A stretch of 64,000 bases of DNA from Lasioglossum baleicum (taxonomy: Eukaryota > Arthropoda > Insecta > Hymenoptera > Halictidae), in the NCBI RefSeq assembly GCF_051020765.1, contig NW_027469086.1, positions 1,240,001 to 1,304,000 on the forward strand, given 5' to 3'. Position 1 is the first letter of the stretch. Each line of letters starts with the position of its first letter. The notes under the pieces were generated by a model. That model searched no databases, was not told the DNA's origin, and worked only from the letters and a program-made list of their open reading frames with translations. Of this stretch, positions 28,041 to 38,123 are shown piece after piece. The translations under genes were made by a program, and so were the position numbers.

Positions 28041-28481
28041 ATGCGACGCCCACGTCGAGCGGGACGCAAGTATCAACTTGCTAAATTGAGACGCGCGTTA
28101 AGAAATAAAGCGGTGCTCGATCAAATCATTGCCACTACCGAGTGGACAGAACTTCTGGGAACTACCGAGCACATTCCGTGTGACGCGTCCGATTACGTTT
28201 CTGTATACGGTTGCCCTTGCAGCCTTCCTAAAGAGGTCAACCACGCGGACCTCTCGCGAGCTCCGACGCCAGTTCTACATCCGGTCGATTGTCCAGAGGT
28301 GATCGACGTAGCCGACGACGACGACAGCCGAGACACGATCATCGTTCCCAGGGTCCGTTGCCGAATCTTCCGTGACGTTCCTCTGCCAGATCTTCCCCAC
28401 CTCGAGGACATCTGTATAGAAGACCCGATGTACGACACCTACTGCCAGTACCGCCAGTTCCTGCTGCAACAATATTATTAG
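28041..28481 (+). CDS. LTR-encoded leader protein, 146-aa form (B 5' LTR)
   Basis: Lacks 26 residues (the AHQRVVLRPASKATNVV region) between DVPLP and DLPHLED; the frame is kept. The SUMO-interaction-like motif VIDVADDDD and the C-terminus are retained. RCRIFRD replaces RCRIIRD. Confidence 0.78.
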   Translation: MRRPRRAGRKYQLAKLRRALRNKAVLDQIIATTEWTELLGTTEHIPCDASDYVSVYGCPCSLPKEVNHADLSRAPTPVLHPVDCPEVIDVADDDDSRDTIIVPRVRCRIFRDVPLPDLPHLEDICIEDPMYDTYCQYRQFLLQQYY

Positions 28482-28794
28482 GCGTTAATACAGCATTGCG
28501 GTGAGTCGTATAATGTCTTGTATAATTGCTGAATCCTGTAAACTCACCGTTTTCGTTGCATCATCTCGCGCGTGATTCTTGTCGGACACTTCTTGTAACC
28601 GCGTCGGACGTTCTCTTCTTGACTGCATCCATAGCAATATCGGTTGTCCTAGTGCATATGACAGCCCGCGGCTGTCTCGGCACGAAAGACCACTCCTCAT
28701 TTTAATCATCATATCTCAACCGTCCGTCTGTCACTGTTCTCTTTTCTCTCTCCTGGTACCTGTAACAAAAACACAGTGACGGACGTGACAAATT

Positions 28795-28811
28795 TGGCGC
28801 AGTCGGTAGGA
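28795..28811 (+). other. Primer-binding site, tRNA-Ser (B)
   Basis: Same 17-nt sequence, 4 nt after the LTR. Confidence 0.9.
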
Positions 28812-28903
28812 CATCGAAGTGGTCGCCGATATTTGCATTAATAAGCCCCGACGCGTGTCAGTACGAAGTTCACATTTCTTAAATCCCATTTATATCTTTC
28901 AAA

Positions 28904-30262
28904 ATGTCTCGCCCAATCACGCGATCTCAAAAGGATCTCCGAGCAGATCCTAACGCAGACCTTCCTCCAATGACCGAGGAAGAGTTACTCCTTTATGCGC
29001 AAGACCTCGCCCGTAGAGAGCAATATCTCAAAGAGGAAACTGATTTTATTGCCAAATTGCGTCTCAAATATGAAGAAGACGCACAAAACCAAAAGAATAT
29101 GCTCGACGAAATACGAAAAGAGCTTCATAACATCCAAATCACGAGTCAAACCCTACGTCAACAATCGCCTACACCAGGCCCTAGTAACGTCTCTAATATG
29201 CGGGAACCTTCACCGCCAGAGCCACGCGAAATCCCACAGTATGAACCTACTGGCAATTTTGCTCTAAAGCAAGCCGCCGAGCTTGTCCCTAGATTCGACG
29301 GAACTTCGTCTTCCGTCCTACAATTCATACGTGCATGCAAACGCGCGCGTGACACCGTACCGGCCACTGCAGAGCGTGCCCTCACAAAATTGCTCTGCAA
29401 TAAACTCCACGATCGTGCTTATGCCGCTATAGAAGGCGAGCACATATCCACAATTTCTGCACTATGCGAAAAGTTACGTACAGTGCTGGGCCCATATAAA
29501 TTCGTGGACCAGTACCGTGGCGATCTCGCAAGTGTACTCCAAGCTCCAAATGAGCACATTTTAGATTTCATCAATCGCGTTAAAGACCTTCGAACCGCGA
29601 TTCAAGATGCCACAGATATTGGCCTTGATTACGAAGAGCTGGATCGCTTCGTAGTAGATTGTTTTCTACGAGGTCTCCTTCCCCAGCTGCGTGCCGAAGT
29701 GCTTCATTGCCCTTCGCGAAATCCTGCCACTGTTTTCGAAGCAGCCATCTCTGCTTACAGGCAGTATGAGTCAGACCAGACTCGTCGACGAGAACTGATC
29801 CGCGAAGAAAAACGAGTCAGCTTCTCTGATAACCGGCCGTATCGCCCGCGTTCCACGTACGAGTCCGCTCGTGACATTCCAGAGCGAACTCAAGAACGCC
29901 GCGATAACAGACCGGACTCGTCTCAGCAGTCCTCGAGAAACTTAAACCGGGACTCTTATCGCTCCCCGACGCCGCAACGGCGATGGGAAAATAATCCTCG
30001 CGACCAAAACACGTACCGCGATGGTCGCACAGATCGCCCTTCAAGCTCTAACAAATTTTGCAACTACTGCAAAGTCCCCGGGCACGATATTCACGAGTGC
30101 CGTAAGCGCGCTTTTAATAATAATAGGAGGTCGGGAAACGAGTCCGGCCTCCCGACCGAAGCCAACCCAAGGCGGGAGGCCGCATCTTCAACTCAAACTA
30201 CAGCCCGCACCCAAACAGCTATCCGGACGAACGACCAGTCCGACGATTCGTCTCAGCAGTAA
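28904..30262 (+). CDS. gag: Gag polyprotein, family 1 (B)
   Basis: 452 aa, intact. Differs from A at a few sites, including MREPSP, REIPQ, RPYRPRS, RNLNRDS, RDQNTY and SSSNKF. It shares EGEHIST with A. Confidence 0.93.
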   Translation: MSRPITRSQKDLRADPNADLPPMTEEELLLYAQDLARREQYLKEETDFIAKLRLKYEEDAQNQKNMLDEIRKELHNIQITSQTLRQQSPTPGPSNVSNMREPSPPEPREIPQYEPTGNFALKQAAELVPRFDGTSSSVLQFIRACKRARDTVPATAERALTKLLCNKLHDRAYAAIEGEHISTISALCEKLRTVLGPYKFVDQYRGDLASVLQAPNEHILDFINRVKDLRTAIQDATDIGLDYEELDRFVVDCFLRGLLPQLRAEVLHCPSRNPATVFEAAISAYRQYESDQTRRRELIREEKRVSFSDNRPYRPRSTYESARDIPERTQERRDNRPDSSQQSSRNLNRDSYRSPTPQRRWENNPRDQNTYRDGRTDRPSSSNKFCNYCKVPGHDIHECRKRAFNNNRRSGNESGLPTEANPRREAASSTQTTARTQTAIRTNDQSDDSSQQ

Positions 30263-32247
30263 ATCTTGCTGCAGACTCACCAATCCCGCGCGTAAAAATC
30301 TCCGCCCCCCAATTACAAAAGAAGTGTGAATTTTTGTTGGACACGGGTTCGGAGATCAATTTAATTCGTGCGTCAAGTCTAGAACCAAATCTACCTATAG
30401 ATCATACGAACACTATAGAAGTCCAAGGAATAACCGAGGGATCCATTCCAACTCTCGGTCAAATTAAAATACACTTACAGGGTCAAAACCCTATCGAATT
30501 TCATGTCTTGGAAGAAAACTTCCCAATTAACATCGACGGAATCCTCGGTTCTCCCTTCTTCAGAACAGGAGCCGAGATCTCCTTTGCGAATGAATACATT
30601 ACGATAGGAAACATTCGGGTTCCCTTCTCGAACCCTTGCGCGCCCACGGCTGAGCCTCGCGATAAATTGGCAGCAGAGGTTATTTCAATGCCTTCGTCTA
30701 TGACCAACGATCTCGTTAAAACTCTAGCCGCCAAGCGTGAGGAACATTCGGCAAGGAACGTTCGAGTGTCTTCCTCAAATCCTCGTGCACCCGCGGTCAG
30801 ACCTTGCAGAGCCCCGGTGACGGAGGTTATTTCAATGCCTCCTCGGGATTCAATCGAGTACTCCCTAGAGAAAAACGCCGTGAAAAGCCGGCCGGAATCG
30901 AAGGAGACTCGAGAGATATCGGAGTACACTGCGAGAAGTCGGATCGTGGAGCGTGAGGATCGAGTCCGAACAAAGACTCCTCCGAAATCCGAAGAATTCG
31001 TCCTCGAACCTCGTACCGTTGCGTGCATAGCGGTCGACGTCGAAGGACCCAAACAGGGATATATCCGCCGTGTTAATGTAGCGCCGGATGTATTCCTGGG
31101 TGACTGCGTCGTCACCAATCGTAAAGGCAAAGCGAGCCTCCGGTGTTTTAACACCTCGTCGGAAAGAGTTTCATTTCGATTGCCCCCATTGGAGATGGAA
31201 GAAATCGAGTCGTACTCTTCCGACCTTTCTAATTCCGGGTATCATCCCGACGCATTCGGTAACCATCCCGACCTTACTAACTCCGGTAACCAGCCCGATT
31301 CTTATACTAACTCCGGTAACCAGCCCGATTCTTATTCTAACTCCGGTAACCAGCCCGATTCTCATACTAACTCCGGTAACCAGCCCGATCTTTATACTAA
31401 CTCCGGTAACCAGCCCGACTTTTATACTAACTCCGGTAACCAGCCCGATCAATTCCAAGACCAACTCCATTCCTACGACAATCAAAGATCTTCAAGACCC
31501 ATATGTAAGCAGGTCTGTTCTATATTGCACAATAAACCCAGTGACAGTTCTAAACCAGAGAAGGATATCAAAGCCTCCAGAGTAAAAGAACTTCATAACT
31601 TACTTCACAATCATATCTTTGATGATCCACAGAAACTCGATTCCTTTCAACTTCCATCTGCACGTTGCCATGCGAAGCGAAACGAATACGATAAAATTAA
31701 TCTCTGCGCTACAGCGAAATACGCGTCAGCAAGAAAGCAATATAAATCAGAGTACCCTCGCGATAAAGGATATCCCTATGAGAATAAGCGAGCGAAATTC
31801 GAAGCCCAGCATCGGCAAAATCTCCTTCGACCACCGGAAGATATAGAACATGCGCAATATACGGGTCCTCACGAAATTTGCGACATCCTAGACTCAAACA
31901 ATGTAAAAATTAAAGTAGGGAACCATTTTAAGATTGTACATGCAAACAAACTCAAGCGTGCGCCGAATAATCCAACGCAAACCCCGCGTCATCGAAACGT
32001 GACACTCATCTGGACGCAGATAAGAAAAGACGAAAGTGACAGTGACACCAGTGATTCCCCACCCACCCAAAACCCAATTATGCAAAATGAACAAAGCGAA
32101 ATAAATTGCATAAAATCAGCCCCAGCCCCACGTGCCGACACCGACAACATTTCAGTGCGACCAGTGTTTCGTACAAATATAGGAAATACTCGCCGAGAAC
32201 TGTGCTCCCTGCGCGGAGTACCTCCGGACGATGCGTCGCATGAATGA
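30247..32247 (+). CDS. pro: Protease-linker-integrase-tail ORF (B)
   Basis: Same protease and linker as A. The linker has one long and six short repeat units (31227-31449). After RPPEDIEH it jumps to AQYTGPHEICDILDSNN and VHANKLKRA (about 31852-31965), the end of a Gypsy integrase C-terminal domain; the VFLLKEPCKGKF start seen in C and E is missing. The tail before SAPAPRAD also diverges (QNPIMQNEQSEIN). The reverse transcriptase-integrase core is deleted in frame, so the product is an inactive fusion unless the protease alone is used. Confidence 0.85.
   Translation, partial: FVSAVNLAADSPIPRVKISAPQLQKKCEFLLDTGSEINLIRASSLEPNLPIDHTNTIEVQGITEGSIPTLGQIKIHLQGQNPIEFHVLEENFPINIDGILGSPFFRTGAEISFANEYITIGNIRVPFSNPCAPTAEPRDKLAAEVISMPSSMTNDLVKTLAAKREEHSARNVRVSSSNPRAPAVRPCRAPVTEVISMPPRDSIEYSLEKNAVKSRPESKETREISEYTARSRIVEREDRVRTKTPPKSEEFVLEPRTVACIAVDVEGPKQGYIRRVNVAPDVFLGDCVVTNRKGKASLRCFNTSSERVSFRLPPLEMEEIESYSSDLSNSGYHPDAFGNHPDLTNSGNQPDSYTNSGNQPDSYSNSGNQPDSHTNSGNQPDLYTNSGNQPDFYTNSGNQPDQFQDQLHSYDNQRSSRPICKQVCSILHNKPSDSSKPEKDIKASRVKELHNLLHNHIFDDPQKLDSFQLPSARCHAKRNEYDKINLCATAKYASARKQYKSEYPRDKGYPYENKRAKFEAQHRQNLLRPPEDIEHAQYTGPHEICDILDSNNVKIKVGNHFKIVHANKLKRAPNNPTQTPRHRNVTLIWTQIRKDESDSDTSDSPPTQNPIMQNEQSEINCIKSAPAPRADTDNISVRPVFRTNIGNTRRELCSLRGVPPDDASHE
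31227..31449 (+). repeat. Coding minisatellite (B): 1 long and 6 short units
   Basis: Contracted relative to A, with only one FGNHPD unit left. Confidence 0.88.
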
Positions 32248-32557
32248 GTGTGTGATCGAGTGTTGAGCGAGAAATTTCTTCCTTGTCAGAAATTTCTTTT
32301 CCGCGTTGGGAGGTGTTACGTCGTCCGATGTACGACGTTGGCCTTGTACACACACTATGTATACAAGGTCTGATCTGCATAAGATCCATACACCGTCCCC
32401 TAGACATAAGAGCATAATATTAAGATCTCATTATTCTATTGTTCTAATCCTTATCTCCGTCTCTACCCATCACCATAACTTCACCTTGATCAACACCTTA
32501 CCTCAGTTTCAACCCATCACCACGACACATAATGCAATAAAGTATTGCATCACTCTG

Positions 32558-32590
32558 GAAGCATCTAGAAGCTTCTAGAAACGTCGAGAA
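32558..32590 (+). promoter_or_regulatory. Heat-shock-element array (B 3' LTR)
   Basis: Seven units in phase, as in the B 5' LTR. Confidence 0.72.
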
Positions 32591-33468
32591 GTCCAAAGAC
32601 TGCTGCATCAGCAGTCCCACGCTCGTAGAGGGCAATAGGACAGCCACGAGACTGCAGCGTCAGCAGAAATGCACGTGCAGTCCCCGGGAGCGAAGACGCT
32701 GCTGCGTCAGCGGTTCTCCCACTCCGACGACTGAAGAACAAAGAGACTGCAGCGTCAGCTATCCCCACTCCGAACGAAGGAGGCAAGGCAGAGCAGGCGC
32801 TTGCATCAGTCCGCCTCCATCTCGCGACTCGAGCAGTCCGCCTTCAGCCAGCGACTCGCACAGACGTGCCTACCTGGCCTCAGCCGCCAGTCCGGCTTCT
32901 TCCGACTTCAAGAGCAGACGTGTTCAGTCTCGCTCCGCGAAAGTGAAGTGTGTCGATCCTTCACTCCTAATTCCAATACCAATTCCAACTCTAACTCAAC
33001 TCAACTCAAGTCCTAATTCTCATACGTTATTCCTATAACATATTACAATATCCATTATTCATTAATCCAATTACTACTCCTATTATAATACTACTTACAT
33101 ATTGTATACCAGTGTACTTACCAGTTCTTATTTAATATATCGTTGTTATACCAGTGTTTCGATCTTGTTATTCTTGTGTTAGTTCAACACCATCTTCCAA
33201 TTCAGTTCTTGCATCGAATATATTAAACTCGTGACATATCCGGACTTGGTCTAAAGTGCGCAGTGGAAACGCTGAGCCGCCAATAAGGAATTTGAAGCGA
33301 GTCATAGAGAAGTTCTCGTGCCACGTCTAGAATTGGTCTAAAGTGCGCAGTGGAAACGCTGAGCCGCCACTATAGACGTGAAGCGAGTTAACTACCAAAA
33401 AGGTTAATAACAAGTGGAAGTTCATTTTCATTATATTATTAATATTCCATCATTACTATTCCTTACCC

Positions 33469-33909
33469 ATGCGACGCCCACGTCGAGCGGGACGCAAGTA
33501 TCAACTTGCTAAATTGAGACGCGCGTTAAGAAATAAAGCGGTGCTCGATCAAATCATTGCCACTACCGAGTGGACAGAACTTCTGGGAACTACCGAGCAC
33601 ATTCCGTGTGACGCGTCCGATTACGTTTCTGTATACGGTTGCCCTTGCAGCCTTCCTAAAGAGGTCAACCACGCGGACCTCTCGCGAGCTCCGACGCCAG
33701 TTCTACATCCGGTCGATTGTCCAGAGGTGATCGACGTAGCCGACGACGACGACAGCCGAGACACGATCATCGTTCCCAGGGTCCGTTGCCGAATCTTCCG
33801 TGACGTTCCTCTGCCAGATCTTCCCCACCTCGAGGACATCTGTATAGAAGACCCGATGTACGACACCTACTGCCAGTACCGCCAGTTCCTGCTGCAACAA
33901 TATTATTAG
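33469..33909 (+). CDS. LTR-encoded leader protein, 146-aa form (B 3' LTR)
   Basis: Identical to 28041-28481. The deletion was therefore present before this insertion. Confidence 0.78.
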   Translation: MRRPRRAGRKYQLAKLRRALRNKAVLDQIIATTEWTELLGTTEHIPCDASDYVSVYGCPCSLPKEVNHADLSRAPTPVLHPVDCPEVIDVADDDDSRDTIIVPRVRCRIFRDVPLPDLPHLEDICIEDPMYDTYCQYRQFLLQQYY

Positions 33910-34218
33910 GCGTTAATACAGCATTGCGGTGAGTCGTATAATGTCTTGTATAATTGCTGAATCCTGTAAACTCACCGTTTTCGTTGCATCATCTCGCGCG
34001 TGATTCTTGTCGGACACTTCTTGTAACCGCGTCGGACGTTCTCTTCTTGACTGCATCCATAGCAATATCGGTTGTCCTAGTGCATATGACAGCCCGCGGC
34101 TGTCTCGGCACGAAAGACCACTCCTCATTTTAATCATCATATCTCAACCGTCCGTCTGTCACTGTTCTCTTTTCTCTCTCCTGGTACCTGTAACAAAAAC
34201 ACAGTGACGGACGTGACA

Positions 34219-34478
34219 CTTTCACGGACTCTAAGTCTACTGCGTTAAATTGTCAAACAATGATGGAACGCGCAGGGGTTCGCGTGCTAACACTGATTCT
34301 ATTTTTATTCCTCGATGCCGTGCTTCTAACATCGGTGACCAACGACTGTCCTACCGACTGCGCCAAATTTGTCACAACAAATTTTGGCAGAGGTAGGACA
34401 CATGACGTATCCTACAAAAGTGTTGACGGTGTCTCTAACATCGGTGACCAACGAGTGTCCTACCGACTGCGCCAAATT
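34219..34478 (-). other. Family Z leader with duplicated primer site
   Basis: Continuation of the Z leader to the right of B. A direct repeat with an offset of 109 bp carries two copies of the tRNA-Ser primer site (minus strand), at 34349-34365 and 34458-34474. The latter is followed on the LTR side by the terminus at 34479. A partial third copy, AATTTTGGCAGAGGTAGGAC, lies near 34380. Confidence 0.75.
34458..34474 (-). other. Primer-binding site, tRNA-Ser (Z)
   Basis: Reverse complement TCCTACCGACTGCGCCA, 4 nt from the LTR terminus at 34479. A duplicate lies at 34349-34365, internal to it. Confidence 0.85.
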
Positions 34479-34925
34479 TGTCACGTCCTGGCGGGGCTAT
34501 AAAAGCAAGAGAAGAGAATACCGCGGCCCGGCTACTCTACTCTTCCACTGACTGACATTTAATAAAAGTGTTGGTCTTTTTATCAACAGACTAGGACCCG
34601 ATGCCGACACCTGCATGCAGTCTTACACAGATGAATGATGCACGCGACCCTGAAACATACGCGGTAATATGTTCCACTTACTTTTACGCTTCGCTTGTTT
34701 GTCGATTGACACGAGACATGAATTCGCAACGGATGAACAGCTACGGTTGCGCTGATGGCCTTGAATACGGTCCGCTCTGCTTGACAGGGGTTGATCCAAA
34801 TGGCTGGAAACGACCTTCAAGGATTGACGACTGCGCCAAACTCTGTCACGTCAATATTTGACAGGAACGACCTCCAATGATTGACAGCTGGCTGCTACGG
34901 TATTGTAGACGGATGCGCTCGTTGA

Positions 34926-35110
34926 GGAAACGGGCGTGGACGCTGTACGATACCGTGAATCTAACTCACGAATATCGTCCGCGTGATTGACGATATTTTA
35001 ACTAGCGAAAACGGGCGTGGACGCTGTGCGATCCCGTGAATTTATCTCGCGAATATCGTCCGCGTGGTTGACGATATTTTGATTCGAGAAAACGGACGTG
35101 GATGCTGCGG
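34926..35110. repeat. About 80-bp tandem repeat, 2-3 copies
   Basis: GGGCGTGGACGCTG recurs at about 34933 and 35013, and as GGACGTGGATGCTG at about 35095. Between them is a diverged AATATCGTCCGCGTG...GACGATATTTT segment. Confidence 0.75.
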
Positions 35111-35470
35111 AGCTTGCTATGCGAGCAAGTCTATCACTATCACGCACGTACGCGAACACGTAACAGGAAATTGAATAAGGAATACTATTCGCGAACTTTC
35201 CAGTGAGAACTCTATCTCTAACTAACAACGTGTCACTTCAAACTACGACGTTAGGAGCAAGGAAATAATAATTGGGATTTAGATTGACTCTGGTAAAACA
35301 AAGTATATTATAAACGTAAAAGAATACAAGGGTAAAGATGCTTATTATTAACGAAATCGAAATACGTACTAAGTACGAAATATGAAACGCAATAAAAATG
35401 TTTAATTGAATAAACGAAGTAATATTTGAATTAAACGAATAAGAATACGATATTACTGAATGGTATTAGG

Positions 35471-35560
35471 GACTGTGTCTAAACAGTATGGATTTGGAAA
35501 GATTGTGTCTAAACAATCTGGATTTGGAAAGACTATGTCTAAATAGTCTGGACTTGGAAG
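35471..35560. repeat. Three 30-bp units with covarying stem-loops
   Basis: Units at 35471, 35501 and 35531. Each holds a 6-bp stem around an invariant GTCTAA loop: GACTGT/ACAGTA, GATTGT/ACAATC, GACTAT/ATAGTC. The second and third stems are perfect although their arms differ, so arm changes are matched. The strand of any transcript is unknown. Confidence 0.7.
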
Positions 35561-35816
35561 ATTGACGAAAACTCGACTGACCCACTCGGGTCCCCGGAGA
35601 GGACTGGGGAGAATCGAACGTTCGTCGACGAATAACGTTCGTCCGAAAAATGCTGACTTCGCAAAAGGGGACCGTGTCCTCTTTGTGCCGGTCTTCGTCG
35701 TAAACAGCGCGATGGCCGCCGCACTAGAGTCAGCAGTTTTCGTTCCCAGTGGTGCAGGACTCGAAAATTAAGTGGTAACCATTGGCGTACCTATTTATTT
35801 ATTTAAATAAATTGGG

Positions 35817-35932
35817 ACTTAGAATATTTTCGAACGCTTGCTCTTGCAAGGCGTTTCGATTTAAATTTTGTATGTCATATGATTAGTTGACATCATTTGT
35901 CGACCGATCATATGTTTGAAAATATTCTAAGT
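35817..35932. repeat. 116-bp inverted-repeat element
   Basis: Ends ACTTAGAATATTTTCGAA and TTTGAAAATATTCTAAGT are inverted with one mismatch, with an inner CATATGAT/ATCATATG pair. It could be a small MITE or a structured RNA. No clear target duplication flanks it. Confidence 0.5.
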
Positions 35933-36391
35933 ACTTTTGAAAATTACCAAAAATCGAAATTTTGGTAAAGTCTAAACAAACGCGAATTGAGAACATAACC
36001 TACAAATTTTTAGGTTAGTTTCATGATTTTCGCTCACGAGTCCAATGATATTTCAATCTTCGAGTTTGGGCCTGTCACGTCCGTCACTGTGTTTTTGTTA
36101 CAGGTACCAAGAGAGAGAAAAGGATGGCACTCAAGAACAGTGACAGACGGACGGTGGAGATATGAAGATTAATTGTGGAGTGGTCTTTCGTGCCGAGACA
36201 GCCGCGGGCTGTCATATGCACTAGGACAACCGATATTGCTATGGATGCAGTCAAGAAGAGAACGTCCGACGCGGTTACAAGAAGTGTCCGACAAGAATCA
36301 CGCGCGAGATGATGCAACGAAAACGGTGAGTTTACAGGATTCAGCAATTATACAAGACATTATACGACTCACCGCAATGCTGTATTAACGC

Positions 36392-36910
36392 CTAATAATA
36401 TTGTTGCAGCAGGAACTGGCGGTACTGGCAGTAGGTGTCGTACATCGGATCTTCTATACAGATGTCCTCGAGGTGGGGAAGATCTGGCAGAGTTGCTGCT
36501 GCTCGGTTCGGGACGACATTAGTGGCCTTGGATGCTGGCCGCAAGACGACACGTTGATGAGTTGGCAGAGGGACGTCACTGATGATTCGGCAACGGACCC
36601 TGGGAACGATGATCGTGTCTCGGCTGTCGTCGTCGTCGGCTATGTCGATCACCTCTGGACAATCGACCGGATGTAGAACTGGCGTCGGAGCTCGCGAGAG
36701 GTCCGCGTGGTTGACCTCTTTAGGAGGGTTGCAAGGGCAACCGTATACAGAAACGTAATCGGACGCGTCACACGGAATGTGCTCGGTGGTTCCCAGAAGT
36801 TCTGTCCACTCGGTAGTGGCAATGATTTGATCGAGCACCGCTTTATTTCTCAACGCGCGTCTCAATTTAGCAAGTTGATACTTGCGTCCCGCTCGACGTG
36901 GGCGTCGCAT
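36392..36910 (-). CDS. LTR-encoded leader protein (C 3' LTR)
   Basis: 172 aa, with VDCPEVIDIADDDD, RIISDVPLPTH and MYDTYC as copy-specific differences from A. Confidence 0.78.
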   Translation of the reverse strand: MRRPRRAGRKYQLAKLRRALRNKAVLDQIIATTEWTELLGTTEHIPCDASDYVSVYGCPCNPPKEVNHADLSRAPTPVLHPVDCPEVIDIADDDDSRDTIIVPRVRCRIISDVPLPTHQRVVLRPASKATNVVPNRAAATLPDLPHLEDICIEDPMYDTYCQYRQFLLQQYY

Positions 36911-37779
36911 GGGTAAGGAATAGTAATGATGGAATATTAATAATATATAATGAAATGAACTTCCATTTGTTATTAACCTTTTAGGTAGTTAACTCGCTTC
37001 ACGTCTATAGTGGCGGCTCAGCGTTTCCACTGCGCTCTTTAGACCAATTCTAGACGTGGCACGAGAACTTCTCTATGACTCGCTTCAAATTCCTTATTGG
37101 CGGCTCAGCGTTTCCACTGCGCACTTTAGACCAAGTCCGGATATGTCACGAGTTTAATATATTTGATGCAAGAACTAAATTGGAAGATGGTGTTGAACTA
37201 ACACAAGAATAACAAGATCGAAGCACTGGTATAACAACGATATATTAAATAAGAACTGGTAAGTACACTGGTATACAATATGTAAGTAGTATTATAATAG
37301 AAGTAGTAATTGGATTAATGAATAATGGATATAGTAATATGTTGTAGGAATAATGTATGAGAATTAGGAGTTGAGTTGAGTTGAGTTAGAGTTGGAATTG
37401 GAATTGGAATTAGGAGTGAAGGATCGACACACTTCACTTTCGCGGAGCTAGACTGAACACGTCTGCTCTTGAAGCCGGACTGGCGGCTGAGGCCAGGTAG
37501 GCACGTCTGTGCGAGTCGCTGGCTGAAGGCGGACTGCTCGAGTCGCGAGATGGAGGCGGACTGATGCAAGCGCCTGCTCTGCCTTGCCTCCTTCGTTCGG
37601 AGTGGGGATAGCTGACGCTGCAGTCTCTTTGTTCTTCAGTCGTCGGAGTGGGAGAACCGCTGACGCAGCAGCGTCTTCGCTCCCGGGGACTGCACGTGCA
37701 TTTCTGCTGACGCTGCAGTCTCGTGGCTGTCCTATTGCCCTCTACGAGCGTGGGACTGCTGATGCAGCAGTCTTTGGAC

Positions 37780-37812
37780 TTCTCGACGTTTCTAGAAGCT
37801 TCTAGATGCTTC
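37780..37812 (-). promoter_or_regulatory. Heat-shock-element array (C 3' LTR)
   Basis: Seven units in 5-bp phase on the minus strand. Confidence 0.72.
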
Positions 37813-38123
37813 CAGAGTGATGCAATACTTTATTGCATTATGTGTCGTGGTGATGGGTTGAAACTGAGGTAAGGTGTTGATCAAGGTGAAGTTATGGTGA
37901 TGGGTAGAGACGGAGATAAGGATTAGAACAATAGAATAAATGAGATCTTAATATTATGTTCTTATGTCTAGGGGACGGTGTGTGGATCTTATGCAGATCA
38001 GACCTTGTATACATAGTGTGTGTACAAGGCCAACGTCGTACATCGGACGACGTAACACCTCCCAACGCGGAAAAGAAATTTCTTACAAGGAAGAAATTTC
38101 TCGCTCAACACTCGATATCACAC

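Larger units (their letters stand above)
26886..28790 (+). repeat. Element B 5' LTR
   Basis: 1905 bp. Shorter than other family 1 LTRs, largely because of a 78-bp in-frame deletion in the leader ORF. The CTCGCGACTCGAGCAG variant of the U3 repeat is present. Confidence 0.95.
26886..34218 (+). mobile_element. Element B: family 1, integrase remnant, RT-less
   Basis: LTRs 26886-28790 and 32314-34218, each 1905 bp and apparently identical, with target duplication CTTT at 26882-26885 and 34219-34222. The internal region of 3523 bp is the shortest in the window. It is inserted in the Z leader and looks recent. Confidence 0.95.
32314..34218 (+). repeat. Element B 3' LTR
   Basis: 1905 bp, preceded by GGGAGG and followed by CTTT. 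I saw no difference from the 5' LTR. Confidence 0.95.
34479..36072 (-). repeat. Putative Z 5' LTR and flank, no gene seen
   Basis: Starts with TGTCACGTCC on the plus strand, matching the inner LTR end of the other families on the minus strand. A degenerate primer-site and LTR-end relic lies near 34829-34852. About 80-bp tandem repeats (34926-35110), an AT-rich stretch with CTCTGGTAAAA like the F LTR, covarying hairpins (35471-35560) and an inverted repeat (35817-35932) follow. The outer LTR end was not found before C starts at 36073. No leader ORF comparable to families 1 and 2 is visible. Confidence 0.5.
36073..38057 (-). repeat. Element C 3' LTR
   Basis: 1985 bp in reverse orientation, with family 1 ends. 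Confidence 0.94.

Noticed and set aside
34260..34502. 80-aa ORF with a hydrophobic start (LTLILFLFLDAVLL)
   Set aside because: It lies on the antisense strand of the Z leader and runs through both primer sites.
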